From the NCBI GenBank assembly GCA_015055615.1, contig SVHT01000005.1:86792-150791 (forward strand): 64,000 nt of DNA. The letters are read 5' to 3'. The notes beneath the pieces were generated by a model that saw only the letters and a program-made list of their open reading frames with translations, was not told where the DNA came from and made no database searches. Every line of letters begins with the position of its first letter. The first letter of the stretch is position 1. A program made the translations under genes and the position numbers. This stretch comes from Clostridiales bacterium. Its GTDB lineage: Bacteria; Bacillota; Clostridia; Christensenellales; Borkfalkiaceae. Positions 52,337 to 60,907 of the stretch are shown here, in pieces.

Positions 52337-53101
52337 ATGAAAGCATGGAAAACAGTAGCGGCGCTCGTTTTGGCGCTTGGTTTGACGGCAGGCTTTGCGG
52401 CTTGCGGTGACGATAAGGGCAACGGCGTGGTTAACAATTCGGGCAGCAGCGTAGGCGGTTCGGTTAGCGATACCGTTAGCGACGAAAGCAGCGACGTGGT
52501 TGGCGATGACAGCAGCGACGTGGTTAGCGACGAAAGCAGCGACGTAGTTAGTGACGACAGCAGCGACGTTGGCGGTGACGTAGGCGGCGACGTTGCTCCG
52601 AGCGGGGAAGTAACGGAAGAAGAGTTCAAGGCGGCGATTGCAGCGTCCTATGCGGCTATGAACTTTACGCTGGTAAGAACGGATCCCAACGGCACGACGA
52701 CGAGCAATTCCGCGGATGGTAAGGTGTATAGCGTAGCGCAGGGAGCAAACTCTATTTCGTATTGTTATATGGGCGAAGTAGACGACGTATATTATATGTG
52801 GACGTCGGATTACGGCGATTATTGGGATTATAGTGAATTGGAATGGGCGGCAGAATGTCATCCTGCATCGGGCGAAAGTGCGTTGAGCGATATTCTTCGC
52901 TGGTGTGAATTCTCGTACGCTGTATACCATGAAGATATAGGTATGTATCAATTTGCCAACCTTGGTGCGCCGACGGTGTACGCAAAGGTTGAAAACGGTA
53001 AAATTGTAAAATGCCGTATGGAAACTTCGCAAACCGAATGGGTGGAAATGGAAATTACCTACGGTAACGCAACGGTTGGCGAATTGCCCCCTCTGGAATA
53101 A
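52337..53101 (+). CDS. Lipoprotein with Asp/Ser repeats, unknown function
   Basis: 254 residues. Signal peptide with GFAAC at 19-23. Residues 40-88 form a low-complexity linker of SSDVV-D repeats (SDESSDVVGDDSSDVVSDESSD), probably a flexible spacer from the membrane. The C-terminal 165 residues are a compact, Tyr- and Trp-rich domain with TYGNATVGELPPLE at the very end. Family not recognised. The last 45 bases and the terminator are almost identical to those of the next gene. Likely exposed on the cell surface. Confidence 0.75.
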   Translation: MKAWKTVAALVLALGLTAGFAACGDDKGNGVVNNSGSSVGGSVSDTVSDESSDVVGDDSSDVVSDESSDVVSDDSSDVGGDVGGDVAPSGEVTEEEFKAAIAASYAAMNFTLVRTDPNGTTTSNSADGKVYSVAQGANSISYCYMGEVDDVYYMWTSDYGDYWDYSELEWAAECHPASGESALSDILRWCEFSYAVYHEDIGMYQFANLGAPTVYAKVENGKIVKCRMETSQTEWVEMEITYGNATVGELPPLE

Positions 53102-53154
53102 GAAATAATTCAATAACGTCATAAAAAACGGAGTCTTTCGTAGGCTCCGTTTTT
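53057..53154 (+). repeat. 98-base repeat, copy 1: lipoprotein 3' end plus terminator
   Basis: Matches 54682-54779 with one difference that I can see (TTCAATAAC against TTTAATAAC). It covers the last 14 codons, the stop and the complete terminator. Confidence 0.9.
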
Positions 53155-53157
53155 TTT
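53128..53157 (+). terminator. Intrinsic terminator, first copy of the duplicated one
   Basis: ACGGAGTC (53128-53135), loop TTTCGTA, GGCTCCGT (53143-53150), T8. Confidence 0.88.
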
Positions 53158-53218
53158 GTTTGTAATAGGGCTAGGAACAATTTTTTTGGAAAAAATTGCA
53201 AAAAATATGTGTAATTAC

Positions 53219-53248
53219 TTGACAAAAACGGGGGGGGGGTATGATAAT
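53219..53248 (+). promoter_or_regulatory. Promoter with a G10 tract in its spacer
   Basis: TTGACA (53219-53224), 18 bases, GATAAT (53243-53248). Ten consecutive G (53230-53239) fill most of the spacer. Gain or loss of one G by slippage would change the -35/-10 spacing (18 now, 17 optimal), a known way to switch surface proteins on and off. Confidence 0.65.
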
Positions 53249-53289
53249 ATATAATAAGAATATTCTTAATGAGTAAAGGAGAACGGCTT

Positions 53290-54726
53290 ATGAAAAAGAT
53301 GAAAAAATTAATTGGTTTGGTGTTGGCGCTTGGTATGGTCAGCGCGATAGGTTTTACGTCTTGCGGCGGCGACGGCGGTATTGTCGCTAACGGTGGCGTG
53401 GATACGGGCACGGCGAAAGGCGAGCAGGTTACGTTTGCGCAATGGACGACGGCGGTTACGAACACGTTCACGGCGGATAACGTAACGATAAACGCTTTTG
53501 AGAATATGCACATGGAAGAAGTATGGGATAGCGGCGAGCATATGGTTTATGAAGGTACGTCGGAAGGCGTGATTAAACTCGCAGGAAAGGCTTCTTATGA
53601 AATCATGACGGAAACGTATACGGTAAACGGCGTTCTGCAAGAGAGAATGGTGGAAGAATACAGCTGCGTAAACGACGGTATGTATTGCGAATGGTCAAGA
53701 AATGGCGCTAACAAGGAATGGGGATATAGCGAATGCGTCTATCAAAACGGTATGTTCGACGGTACGGCAGGAGAGATTGCTTTCGGGAACAAGTATGGGT
53801 TGGCTTGGTATATCACAATCTACAATCAGTTGGAATACGATGAAAGTACGGGCGAATACAGCGTGTACGTCGAAGATGAATACGACCCGTTTACGTTGAA
53901 ATGCAAAATTGAGAACGATAAAGTTTATACGCTTACAAAGCGTTTTGAAGATACTGCGGAAACATCACCGTCCGAATTTGGGTATATCGAATACAAATAT
54001 GTATTCGTGGATTACGGCACGACCAGCGTACGGTTACCGAACGGGGAAGAAAGCGGTACGGACGAAGATTCAGAAGACAGCAAAACTTCTAGTGTCGTGT
54101 TGCCGAACACGCCGACGGGAGTGATGACGGAAGAACAATGGAGCGCGGCGTTTGACGCAACGTTTGGTGCGACCAATTTGCTTATCAACGGAAATATTAC
54201 AATGGAAACTATGGGGGTTAGAGAATCAGGCACAGAAAAGGTTGTGTTTGAAGAGGGAAAACTCTATTGGGAGCAGAACACGGTAACGGGTGTATATAAG
54301 GGATACTACGGTATGAGATATGACGAAAGCTGTGGTTACGAAGCACCTTTCAAGTGGGAGTGGAATAATGATACGTCGTCGTGGGCATGTGAATATTCCG
54401 ACATAGGAATTGTGGATATAGAAGACGTGTTTACGTGCTTGACGTGCGAAACGTATATAGACGCTTTGCATTATGCGTATGATGATGCGGTTTATAACAG
54501 CGAAAAAGGCTGCTACGTAATCGACCTTGGTTCTTGGCTTTCGGAATTGATGTCGGGTTCGACTGTGAAGGGTACGTTGGAAATTACATTTGAAGACGGC
54601 TTGGTAGCCAAGATCAAAGTTGCGAGCGAAGAAGAAATTATTGAAGGGTTTACTGCGATAGAGGAATACGAGTACGTAATCACCTACGGTAACGCAACGG
54701 TTGGCGAATTGCCCCCTCTGGAATAA
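53290..54726 (+). CDS. Lipoprotein with two related domains, unknown function, possibly phase variable
   Basis: 478 residues from the ATG at 53290, eight bases after AAAGGAG; an ATG seven codons upstream is less likely. Signal peptide with GFTSC at 21-25. Two related halves follow, each opening with an alike stretch (VTFAQWTTAVTNTFTADNVTIN near 46; MTEEQWSAAFDATFGATNLLIN near 280) and each ending in a Tyr-rich strand region, joined by a Ser/Asp linker. It ends in TYGNATVGELPPLE like the preceding lipoprotein. Family not recognised. The G10 tract in its promoter suggests on/off switching. Confidence 0.75.
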   Translation: MKKMKKLIGLVLALGMVSAIGFTSCGGDGGIVANGGVDTGTAKGEQVTFAQWTTAVTNTFTADNVTINAFENMHMEEVWDSGEHMVYEGTSEGVIKLAGKASYEIMTETYTVNGVLQERMVEEYSCVNDGMYCEWSRNGANKEWGYSECVYQNGMFDGTAGEIAFGNKYGLAWYITIYNQLEYDESTGEYSVYVEDEYDPFTLKCKIENDKVYTLTKRFEDTAETSPSEFGYIEYKYVFVDYGTTSVRLPNGEESGTDEDSEDSKTSSVVLPNTPTGVMTEEQWSAAFDATFGATNLLINGNITMETMGVRESGTEKVVFEEGKLYWEQNTVTGVYKGYYGMRYDESCGYEAPFKWEWNNDTSSWACEYSDIGIVDIEDVFTCLTCETYIDALHYAYDDAVYNSEKGCYVIDLGSWLSELMSGSTVKGTLEITFEDGLVAKIKVASEEEIIEGFTAIEEYEYVITYGNATVGELPPLE

Positions 54727-54779
54727 GAAATAATTTAATAACGTCATAAAAAACGGAGTCTTTCGTAGGCTCCGTTTTT
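54682..54779 (+). repeat. 98-base repeat, copy 2
   Basis: Partner of 53057-53154 at an offset of exactly 1625 bases. Confidence 0.9.
54753..54779 (+). terminator. Intrinsic terminator, second copy of the duplicated one
   Basis: ACGGAGTC (54753-54760) and GGCTCCGT (54768-54775), then T5. Confidence 0.88.
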
Positions 54780-54871
54780 CGTTTGTTCCGCGTAGACGCA
54801 AAAAGGCGCTCTGCTATGCTCTATTATTGCAAAAAAGATAAAAAATTGCGCGATTTTTTTTCGTTACCCCC

Positions 54872-54900
54872 TTGCAATTCCGCGCGACTTCGTGTATAAT
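54872..54900 (+). promoter_or_regulatory. Sigma-A promoter of fucI
   Basis: TTGCAA (54872-54877), 17 bases, TATAAT (54895-54900). Confidence 0.75.
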
Positions 54901-54942
54901 ATTAGCAACTGAAAAATATACCTTTTGGGAGGAAAATACATA

Positions 54943-56745
54943 ATGGCAGAATCTAGACTTATCGGGAGCTATCCCGTAATTGGTATCAGACCTACGATTG
55001 ACGGCAGACGCGGCCCCTTGAAGGTGCGCGAAAGCTTGGAAGTGCAGACTATGAATATGGCAAAACGCGCGGCGGAGCTCATCACGAAAAACGTGTTCTA
55101 TTCCAACGGCGAACCCGTAAAGGTCGTTATCGCGGATACCACGATTGGTCGTGTTGCGGAAGCGGCGGCTTGCGCGGACAAGTTTAAAAAAGAGGGCGTA
55201 GATATCACGCTTACCGTAACCCCTTGCTGGTGCTATGGCTCGGAAACGATGGATATGGACCCTATGACGATTAAGGCGGTTTGGGGCTTTAACGGTACGG
55301 AACGTCCCGGCGCGGTTTACCTTGCGGCGGTTTTGGCAGGTCACGCGCAGAAGGGTTTGCCTGCGTTTGGTATTTACGGTCACGACGTACAGGATTTGGA
55401 CGACACGACGATTCCCGCAGACGTATCCGAAAAGATTTTGCGTTTTGCGCGTTGCGCAGTTGCGGTTGCGTCCATGCGCGGTAAATCCTATCTGCAAATC
55501 GGTTCGATTTGTATGGGTATCGCGGGCTCGATTGTGAATATCGAACTCTTTGAAGAATACCTTGGTATGCGTGTAGAATCGGTGGACGAAGTGGAAATTA
55601 TCCGCCGTATGACCGAAGGTATCTACGATGAAAAAGAATATCAGAAAGCGCTCGCTTGGGTAAAGGCGAAGTGCAACGCGGACTTCGATAAGAACCCTCC
55701 CGAATTGCAACGCACCGCGGAGCAAAAGGAAAAGGATTGGGAATTCACGGCGAAGATGGCGTGCATTATCAAGGACCTTTTCAACGGCAACAAGAATTTG
55801 CCCGAAGGCTGCGAAGAAGAGGCGGTTGGTCACAACGCTATTGCGGGCGGTTTCCAAGGTCAAAGACAGTGGACGGACTTCTATCCTAACTGCGACTTCC
55901 CCGAATCCATTTTGAACTCCACGTTCGACTGGAACGGCGCGCGCGAACCGTATATTTTGGCGACCGAAAACGATACGCTCAACAGCATTTGTATGTTGTT
56001 CGGTAAATTGCTCACGGGCAGAGCGCAGATTTTTGCGGACGTTCGTACCTATTGGTCGGGCGACGCTATCAAGCGTGTTACGGGCTATGAAATCGACGGC
56101 AAGGCGAAAGAGGCGGACGGCTTTATTCACCTTATCAACTCGGGCGCGGCTTGCGTAGACGCTTGTGGCGAAGTGAAAGACGAAAACGGCAACGCTGTTA
56201 TGAAACAGTGGTGGAATATGACGGACAAGGATATCGATACGTGTATGGCGGCGACGACCTGGCCGTATGCAGACCTCGGTTACTTCCGTGGCGGCGGCTA
56301 TTCGTCCCGTTTCGTAACGCGTGCGGAAATGCCCGTTACCATGATGCGTTTGAATATGGTAAAAGGTCTTGGCCCCGTTATGCAGATTGCAGAGGGCTGG
56401 ACGGTGGCTATCCCCGACGAAGTTACGCATAAGCTGTGGAAGAGAACGGACTACACGTGGCCTTGTACTTGGTTCGCTCCCCGTATCACGGGTAAGGGCG
56501 CATTCAAGACGGCGTACGACGTTATGAACAACTGGGGCGCAAACCACGGCGCAATTTCCTACGGGCATATCGGCGCAGACCTTATCACCCTTTGCTCGAT
56601 GCTCCGTATCCCCGTATGCATGCACAACGTAGACGAAAAGGATATCTATCGTCCCGCGGCTTGGAATGCGTTCGGTATGGATAAGGAAGGTCAGGACTAT
56701 CGCGCTTGCCAGGCGTACGGCCCTATGTATAAGAATATTAAATAA
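54943..56745 (+). CDS. fucI: L-fucose isomerase
   Basis: 600 residues from the ATG at 54943 (GGGAGG upstream). [23 protein letters not shown] at the N-terminus, [19 protein letters not shown] region and [11 protein letters not shown], then [30 protein letters not shown] with metal-binding Glu and Asp (about 335-375), and a late [14 protein letters not shown]is. It converts L-fucose (and D-arabinose) to the ketose. No fuculose kinase, aldolase, transporter or regulator is adjacent; the gene is a single unit with own promoter and terminator inserted between dnaJ and prmA. Fucose use fits a mucin-rich gut habitat. Confidence 0.95.
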   Translation: MAESRLIGSYPVIGIRPTIDGRRGPLKVRESLEVQTMNMAKRAAELITKNVFYSNGEPVKVVIADTTIGRVAEAAACADKFKKEGVDITLTVTPCWCYGSETMDMDPMTIKAVWGFNGTERPGAVYLAAVLAGHAQKGLPAFGIYGHDVQDLDDTTIPADVSEKILRFARCAVAVASMRGKSYLQIGSICMGIAGSIVNIELFEEYLGMRVESVDEVEIIRRMTEGIYDEKEYQKALAWVKAKCNADFDKNPPELQRTAEQKEKDWEFTAKMACIIKDLFNGNKNLPEGCEEEAVGHNAIAGGFQGQRQWTDFYPNCDFPESILNSTFDWNGAREPYILATENDTLNSICMLFGKLLTGRAQIFADVRTYWSGDAIKRVTGYEIDGKAKEADGFIHLINSGAACVDACGEVKDENGNAVMKQWWNMTDKDIDTCMAATTWPYADLGYFRGGGYSSRFVTRAEMPVTMMRLNMVKGLGPVMQIAEGWTVAIPDEVTHKLWKRTDYTWPCTWFAPRITGKGAFKTAYDVMNNWGANHGAISYGHIGADLITLCSMLRIPVCMHNVDEKDIYRPAAWNAFGMDKEGQDYRACQAYGPMYKNIK

Positions 56746-56763
56746 GAGTATAAACGACCGAAA

Positions 56764-56798
56764 GAGCCGCGTGGTATGTGCCGCGCGGCTCGGTTTTT
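56764..56798 (+). terminator. Intrinsic terminator after fucI
   Basis: GAGCCGCGTGG (56764-56774), loop TATGTG, CCGCGCGGCTC (56781-56791), one G-U, then GGTTTTTA. Confidence 0.85.
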
Positions 56799-56823
56799 AT
56801 CCTGCGCGTTTTTGTGCAAACCG

Positions 56824-56852
56824 TTGACTTTCGGCGCTTTGCGTGGTATAAT
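56824..56852 (+). promoter_or_regulatory. Sigma-A promoter of prmA-rsmE-mtaB
   Basis: TTGACT (56824-56829), 17 bases, TATAAT (56847-56852), about 25 bases before prmA. Confidence 0.85.
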
Positions 56853-56877
56853 AAAGGGTGGAAAAAGGAGCGAGATT

Positions 56878-57837
56878 ATGAAATACGTAGAATTGACCAT
56901 ACATACGACGACGGAAGCGAGCGAGATTATCTCCGATATTATGTGGCAGTACACCGATTACGGCGTGACGATTTGTGACCGCGCCGATATTATCGCGTTG
57001 CAGACCGCCAAGGAAAGCACCTTTTGGGATTATATGGACGACGAGCTGGAAGAGGGACTTGCCGCGGATAAGCCGTCCGACGTTTTGGTAAAATGCTACG
57101 TCGCCGAGGACGTCGCCCCCGAAATTATCGGTTCGATTTTGCGCGATATCGCGGATGCGAAGGAGCGTAGCGACGGTTTCGTGCCCTTTGGCACTTTGGA
57201 AGACACCAAACGCACCGTGGACGGCGACGATTGGATTGACGTGTGGAAAAAGCATTTCCGCCCCATTCACCTTGGCAAGATTGTGGTCGTGCCTGAGTGG
57301 ATTGCGTACGAGCCCGCAGACGGCGAACAAGTCGTTTTGCTCGATTCGAATATGGCGTTCGGGACGGGCGAACACGAAACGACGTCGATGTGCGTGGAAT
57401 TGATGCAAGAATATATCACGCCCTCGTCCGTTTGTATCGACGTGGGCTGCGGTAGCGGTATTTTGGGGATTTCCGCCATTAAGCTTGGCGCGGCGAAGGC
57501 GTATTTGACCGACATCGACCCGATTGCGGTGGAAAGCTCTCTGCATAACAGCGAGTTGAACGGCGTTGCGGACAAGACGGTGGTGGCGCATTCAAATTTG
57601 CTTGAAAATACCGAGGTGCAAGGGAATATTATGATGGCGAACATCACGGGCGAGGTGTTGAAAATGCTGGCGCCCTCTATCCCGAAGAATTTGAAAAAGG
57701 ACGGCGTGCTGATTTTAAGCGGTATCATTGAGAGCCGTTTGGAAATGGTAAAATCGGCGTACGAGGCGGTCGGTATGCAGGTCGTGTTTGAGAGAAGAAA
57801 GGGCGAGTGGTTTGCGCTCGTATTAAAGCATAGATAA
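56878..57837 (+). CDS. prmA: Ribosomal protein L11 methyltransferase PrmA
   Basis: 319 residues from the ATG at 56878, after AAAGGAGCGAGATT. N-terminal substrate-recognition domain (about 1-75; YVELTIHTTTEASEIISDIM), a linker, then the class I methyltransferase domain with DSNMAFGTGEHETTSMC near 160 and SAM loop CIDVGCGSGILGISAIKLGA near 185, plus MMANITGEVL. It trimethylates L11. In Bacillus it follows dnaJ; here it has a new promoter because lipoprotein genes and fucI intervene. Confidence 0.94.
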   Translation: MKYVELTIHTTTEASEIISDIMWQYTDYGVTICDRADIIALQTAKESTFWDYMDDELEEGLAADKPSDVLVKCYVAEDVAPEIIGSILRDIADAKERSDGFVPFGTLEDTKRTVDGDDWIDVWKKHFRPIHLGKIVVVPEWIAYEPADGEQVVLLDSNMAFGTGEHETTSMCVELMQEYITPSSVCIDVGCGSGILGISAIKLGAAKAYLTDIDPIAVESSLHNSELNGVADKTVVAHSNLLENTEVQGNIMMANITGEVLKMLAPSIPKNLKKDGVLILSGIIESRLEMVKSAYEAVGMQVVFERRKGEWFALVLKHR

Positions 57838-57867
57838 TTGCCTTATTTTGGGCAAAAGGGGTGTACC

Positions 57868-58587
57868 GTGTCTGAGTTGAAACGTTTTTTTGTGGATAAA
57901 ATTGAAGAAGTGACCGAGCTTTGCGGTGAGGAATTCGAGCACGCGAAAAACGTTTTGCGTTTGGGCGTGGGGGACGAAGTGATTTTGCTGGATAACAGCG
58001 GTAAGGAATATACCGCCGTGATTGCGCAGGCGGAGAAAAAGCGTATGCTTTTGAACGTGGTGCGCGAAGAGGTGGGCGAAAGAGAGCCCAAAGTGGACGT
58101 TTGTCTGTTGTTTGGGTATTTGAAAAATGCGGACAAAAACGAGTTTATCGTGCAAAAAGCGGTGGAACTCGGCGTGAAAAAAATCGGCGTGTTCTCGTCG
58201 GAGTTCTCTTCGGCGTACATGAACGCCAACAAGTTGGAACGGTTGAATAAGGTGGCCAAAGAGGCGGCGAAACAATGTCTGCGCGCGACGGCGCCTGAAA
58301 TTGTATATTACGATACCTTGGAAAAGGCGCTTTTGTCGGCAGACGGGTATGAAAATAAACTGTTTGCGTGCGAGTTTGCAACGGAAAGCAAGCGGGACGT
58401 GTCTGCGTTGACGGGTTCGACGGCGATTGTCATCGGGAGTGAGGGCGGTTTTTCGCGGGCAGAGGAAAACTTGGCGAACGACAAGGGCTTTGCCTCTGTA
58501 ACCCTCGGGAAACGCATTTTGCGCGCGGAAACGGCGGCGGTGGCGCTCACTTCGGTCGTGATGTTTGCGTTGGGGGAACTGCGATGA
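57868..58587 (+). CDS. rsmE: 16S rRNA (uridine-1498 N3)-methyltransferase RsmE
   Basis: 239 residues from the GTG at 57868, which follows AAAAGGGGTGTACC; the open frame extends ten codons further but GTG gives the family start. N-terminal PUA-like domain (HAKNVLRLGVGDEVILLDNSGKEY), then the SPOUT knot with VQKAVELGVKKIGVF, IGSEGGFSRAEE and TLGKRILRAETAAVALTSVV. It methylates U1498 of 16S rRNA. Its stop overlaps the mtaB start by four bases. Confidence 0.94.
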   Translation: MSELKRFFVDKIEEVTELCGEEFEHAKNVLRLGVGDEVILLDNSGKEYTAVIAQAEKKRMLLNVVREEVGEREPKVDVCLLFGYLKNADKNEFIVQKAVELGVKKIGVFSSEFSSAYMNANKLERLNKVAKEAAKQCLRATAPEIVYYDTLEKALLSADGYENKLFACEFATESKRDVSALTGSTAIVIGSEGGFSRAEENLANDKGFASVTLGKRILRAETAAVALTSVVMFALGELR

Positions 58588-59837
58588 GGGCGGTGGTGTA
58601 TACCCTCGGTTGCAAGGTCAACGACGTGGAAAGCGGTTCGATTATCCGTGGGTTGGAAGAGCTCGGTTTTACGGTGTCGAGGGAGTTAGAGCCCGCTGAT
58701 TTGTATATCGTCAACACGTGCGCGGTGACTGCCGAGGCGGAGAGAAAGAGCCGTCAGACGGTGGGGAAATTTATCAAATGCAATCCGAGCGCAAAAATAA
58801 TCGTGTGCGGCTGCGCCTCCGAAAAATCGCCGACGGCGTTTTTGGAAAAGGGGGAGGGCGTGTATGCGGTGACGGGCGCGCAACGCAAAAATAAGGTGCT
58901 GGAAATTGTTAAAAACGGGTTGGACGAAAGGCTCGGCGCGTTGATTGAAACGGAAAAAACGTACGAGGAAATGCCCTTGCCCGAGTGTTTGAAAACGAGA
59001 AATTTCGTCAAGATACAAGACGGGTGCAATCGGTTTTGTTCCTATTGCGTTATCCCCTATTTGCGCGGGCGGAGCCGTTCGCGTACATTGGAGAGCGCGG
59101 CGACGGAAATTTTGCAAAGTATCGCCAAGGAAACGGTGGTGACGGGTATAGACGTGTCTGAATATAAGGACGAAAAGGGGCGCGACCTTGCCGATTTGAT
59201 GCTGGCAATCAAGGACGCGGACACACGTATCCGTTTGGGCTCGTTAGAGGTCAGCTTGATTACGGACAGATTTTTGTCGGCGTTAAAGCAGGTAAAGCGG
59301 TTTGCGCCGCAATTCCATTTGTCCTTGCAAAGTGGCTCGAACGCCGTGTTAAAGAGCATGAACAGACACTATACGAGAGAGGAATATCTGTCGGCATGTA
59401 AAAAGATTTACGAGGCGTTCCCTAACGCCGCAATTACGACGGATATTATCGTCGGATTTCCGACGGAGACGGAAGAGGATTTTTTGCTTTCTTTAAAGAT
59501 TGTGGAAGAGGCGGGTTTCGCGCAAGTCCACGCTTTTCCGTACTCCCCGCGTGAGGGCACGAACGCCTATAAGCGGTATAAGGAATTGCCCTTTGCGCTC
59601 AAAAAGGAACGTGTGGAAAGGCTTTTGCAGGCGGCGGCGGTGCAAAAACGTCGGTATATGGAAGGCTTTATCGGCAGGGAATTGGAGCTTGTGCCTGAAA
59701 ATTGTTTCGACGGGTATACGGAGGGGTATTCCGAAAATTATATCCGCGTATACGTGCAAGGGAATATTGGCAAAGACCCCACCCGTGTCTGCGTGGAAGG
59801 CTTGTTTAAAGATGGCGTTTTGGCGCGTTTGGTATAG
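58584..59837 (+). CDS. mtaB: tRNA t6A37 methylthiotransferase MtaB
   Basis: 417 residues. UPF0004 domain at about 1-115 with TLGCKVNDVES, NTCAVTAEAERKSRQ and CGCASE (three cluster Cys), radical SAM domain with IQDGCNRFCSYCVIPYLRGRSRSR near 145-168 (CxxxCxxC), and a C-terminal TRAM region. It adds a methylthio group to t6A37, acting after the TsaB/TsaE pathway whose genes are at 32.2 kb. Position after rsmE matches Bacillus yqeV. Confidence 0.95.
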   Translation: MRAVVYTLGCKVNDVESGSIIRGLEELGFTVSRELEPADLYIVNTCAVTAEAERKSRQTVGKFIKCNPSAKIIVCGCASEKSPTAFLEKGEGVYAVTGAQRKNKVLEIVKNGLDERLGALIETEKTYEEMPLPECLKTRNFVKIQDGCNRFCSYCVIPYLRGRSRSRTLESAATEILQSIAKETVVTGIDVSEYKDEKGRDLADLMLAIKDADTRIRLGSLEVSLITDRFLSALKQVKRFAPQFHLSLQSGSNAVLKSMNRHYTREEYLSACKKIYEAFPNAAITTDIIVGFPTETEEDFLLSLKIVEEAGFAQVHAFPYSPREGTNAYKRYKELPFALKKERVERLLQAAAVQKRRYMEGFIGRELELVPENCFDGYTEGYSENYIRVYVQGNIGKDPTRVCVEGLFKDGVLARLV

Positions 59838-59871
59838 AAAATCATAGCCGTAAGGCAAAGGAGAATAGATA

Positions 59872-60207
59872 ATGGAAAACTGTATTTTTTGTAAAATTGT
59901 GGCGGGGGAAATTCCGTCGCCGAGATTATACGAAGACGATAAGATGATTGTGATTCGCGATATCGAGCCGAAAGCGAAATTGCATTATTTGTGTATCCCC
60001 AAAACGCATTTTGCGTTGCTCTCTGAAATGGATGACGCGCGCGCAGACGTCGTAAAGCATTGCTTTACGGTAATCCCGACCTTGGAAAAAGAGCTGGGGT
60101 TAGAGGGCGGTTACCGCGTGATTATCAATCAAGGCGAAAACGGTGGGCAAACGGTGCACCATTTGCATATCCACTTGCTCGGCGGTGAAAAATTGGCGGA
60201 TTTCTAA
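59872..60207 (+). CDS. HIT-family hydrolase (HinT-like)
   Basis: 111 residues. CIFCKIVAGEIPSPRLYEDD with two Cys at 4 and 7 (zinc pair partial), LHYLCIPKTHF, and the HIT triad HHLHIHLLGG at about 95-104. HinT-type proteins hydrolyse purine nucleoside phosphoramidates such as AMP-lysine. AAAGGAGAATAGATA precedes the ATG; it lies 34 bases after mtaB and likely ends that operon, because a terminator-like hairpin follows. Confidence 0.92.
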   Translation: MENCIFCKIVAGEIPSPRLYEDDKMIVIRDIEPKAKLHYLCIPKTHFALLSEMDDARADVVKHCFTVIPTLEKELGLEGGYRVIINQGENGGQTVHHLHIHLLGGEKLADF

Positions 60208-60275
60208 CGGATTTTAATGCGTTTTCCGAAGTTTTTTCAGCGACGGGTTTAAAAATAAATAATTGGGCAATAATA

Positions 60276-60308
60276 CTCCCACGACGATAGGTCGCGGGGG
60301 TTTTTTTT
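60276..60308 (+). terminator. Terminator-like hairpin ending at the YwmB-like start
   Basis: CTCCCACGAC (60276-60285) pairs with GTCGCGGGGG (60291-60300), one G-U and one mismatch, followed by exactly eight T and then ATG at 60309. The GGGGG of the 3' arm is the only ribosome site for the next gene. Confidence 0.65.
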
Positions 60309-60752
60309 ATGCTGTTTCGGCGGTTTTATCAATGTATATCGGCGCTGGTCGCCCTTGCGATTGCGTGCGTGATTGGCGTTGGCTTTTACGCCGCCAACGT
60401 GAGCAAGCTTGACGCGCTGTCGGGGGAGCGTGTGTTCTATTTGGATAACGCCTCGTCGCAAGGACTGCGCAAGGAAGAGCTTTCTATTTTAGATATTTTT
60501 CGCATAGAAGGGGAGAGCGTGCGTTTTGCGCGGACGGAGGAAACGGAGGAAGGTTTAGTGCAGCGTATCCGCGATACGTACGGGGCAAAAATACTTTTTA
60601 GTGAACGGGTGGACGGCGTAACTTCGTATTACTGTCACACGGACGCGTGGCAAAACGGCATTGATATCAACGGCGTAACCGTCAATTTGCATATTGCGGT
60701 ATCCAAGGACGTTTGCGCGGTGGGCACGCCGATTATTTTCGACGGCTTTTAA
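60309..60752 (+). CDS. Membrane-anchored protein, YwmB-like
   Basis: 147 residues. One N-terminal membrane helix or signal at about 8-30, then an extracytoplasmic domain. GVTSYYCHTDAWQNGIDINGVTVNLHIAVSKDVCAVGTPIIFDGF in the C-terminal third resembles the YwmB family (VNLQIA... VGTPxI pattern), but the protein is shorter than YwmB. Role unknown; YwmB lies near spoIID in Bacillus. Here the next gene is the SpoIIQ-like M23 protein. Expression may be limited by the preceding terminator-like hairpin. Confidence 0.55.
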   Translation: MLFRRFYQCISALVALAIACVIGVGFYAANVSKLDALSGERVFYLDNASSQGLRKEELSILDIFRIEGESVRFARTEETEEGLVQRIRDTYGAKILFSERVDGVTSYYCHTDAWQNGIDINGVTVNLHIAVSKDVCAVGTPIIFDGF

Positions 60753-60846
60753 CGGCAATACGGCTGTTAGGACGGTTTCAGGTGGCGCGGTTTAGAAAAA
60801 ACGCGGGAAGCGTTTGCGCTTTTGCCGAAAAATTTATTTTTAACAG

Positions 60847-60875
60847 GTATAAATAACGGCAGAGCGGGCAAACAT
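60847..60875 (+). promoter_or_regulatory. Possible sigma-F-type promoter of the SpoIIQ-like gene
   Basis: GTATA (60847-60851), 15 bases, GGCAAACAT (60867-60875), close to the sigma-F consensus GYWTA-N16-GGNRANANTN with one base short in spacing and one mismatch. Bacillus spoIIQ is sigma-F dependent. Weak on its own. Confidence 0.3.
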
Positions 60876-60907
60876 CTACATACAAAACGATTTTTCGGAG
60901 GCAAAAA

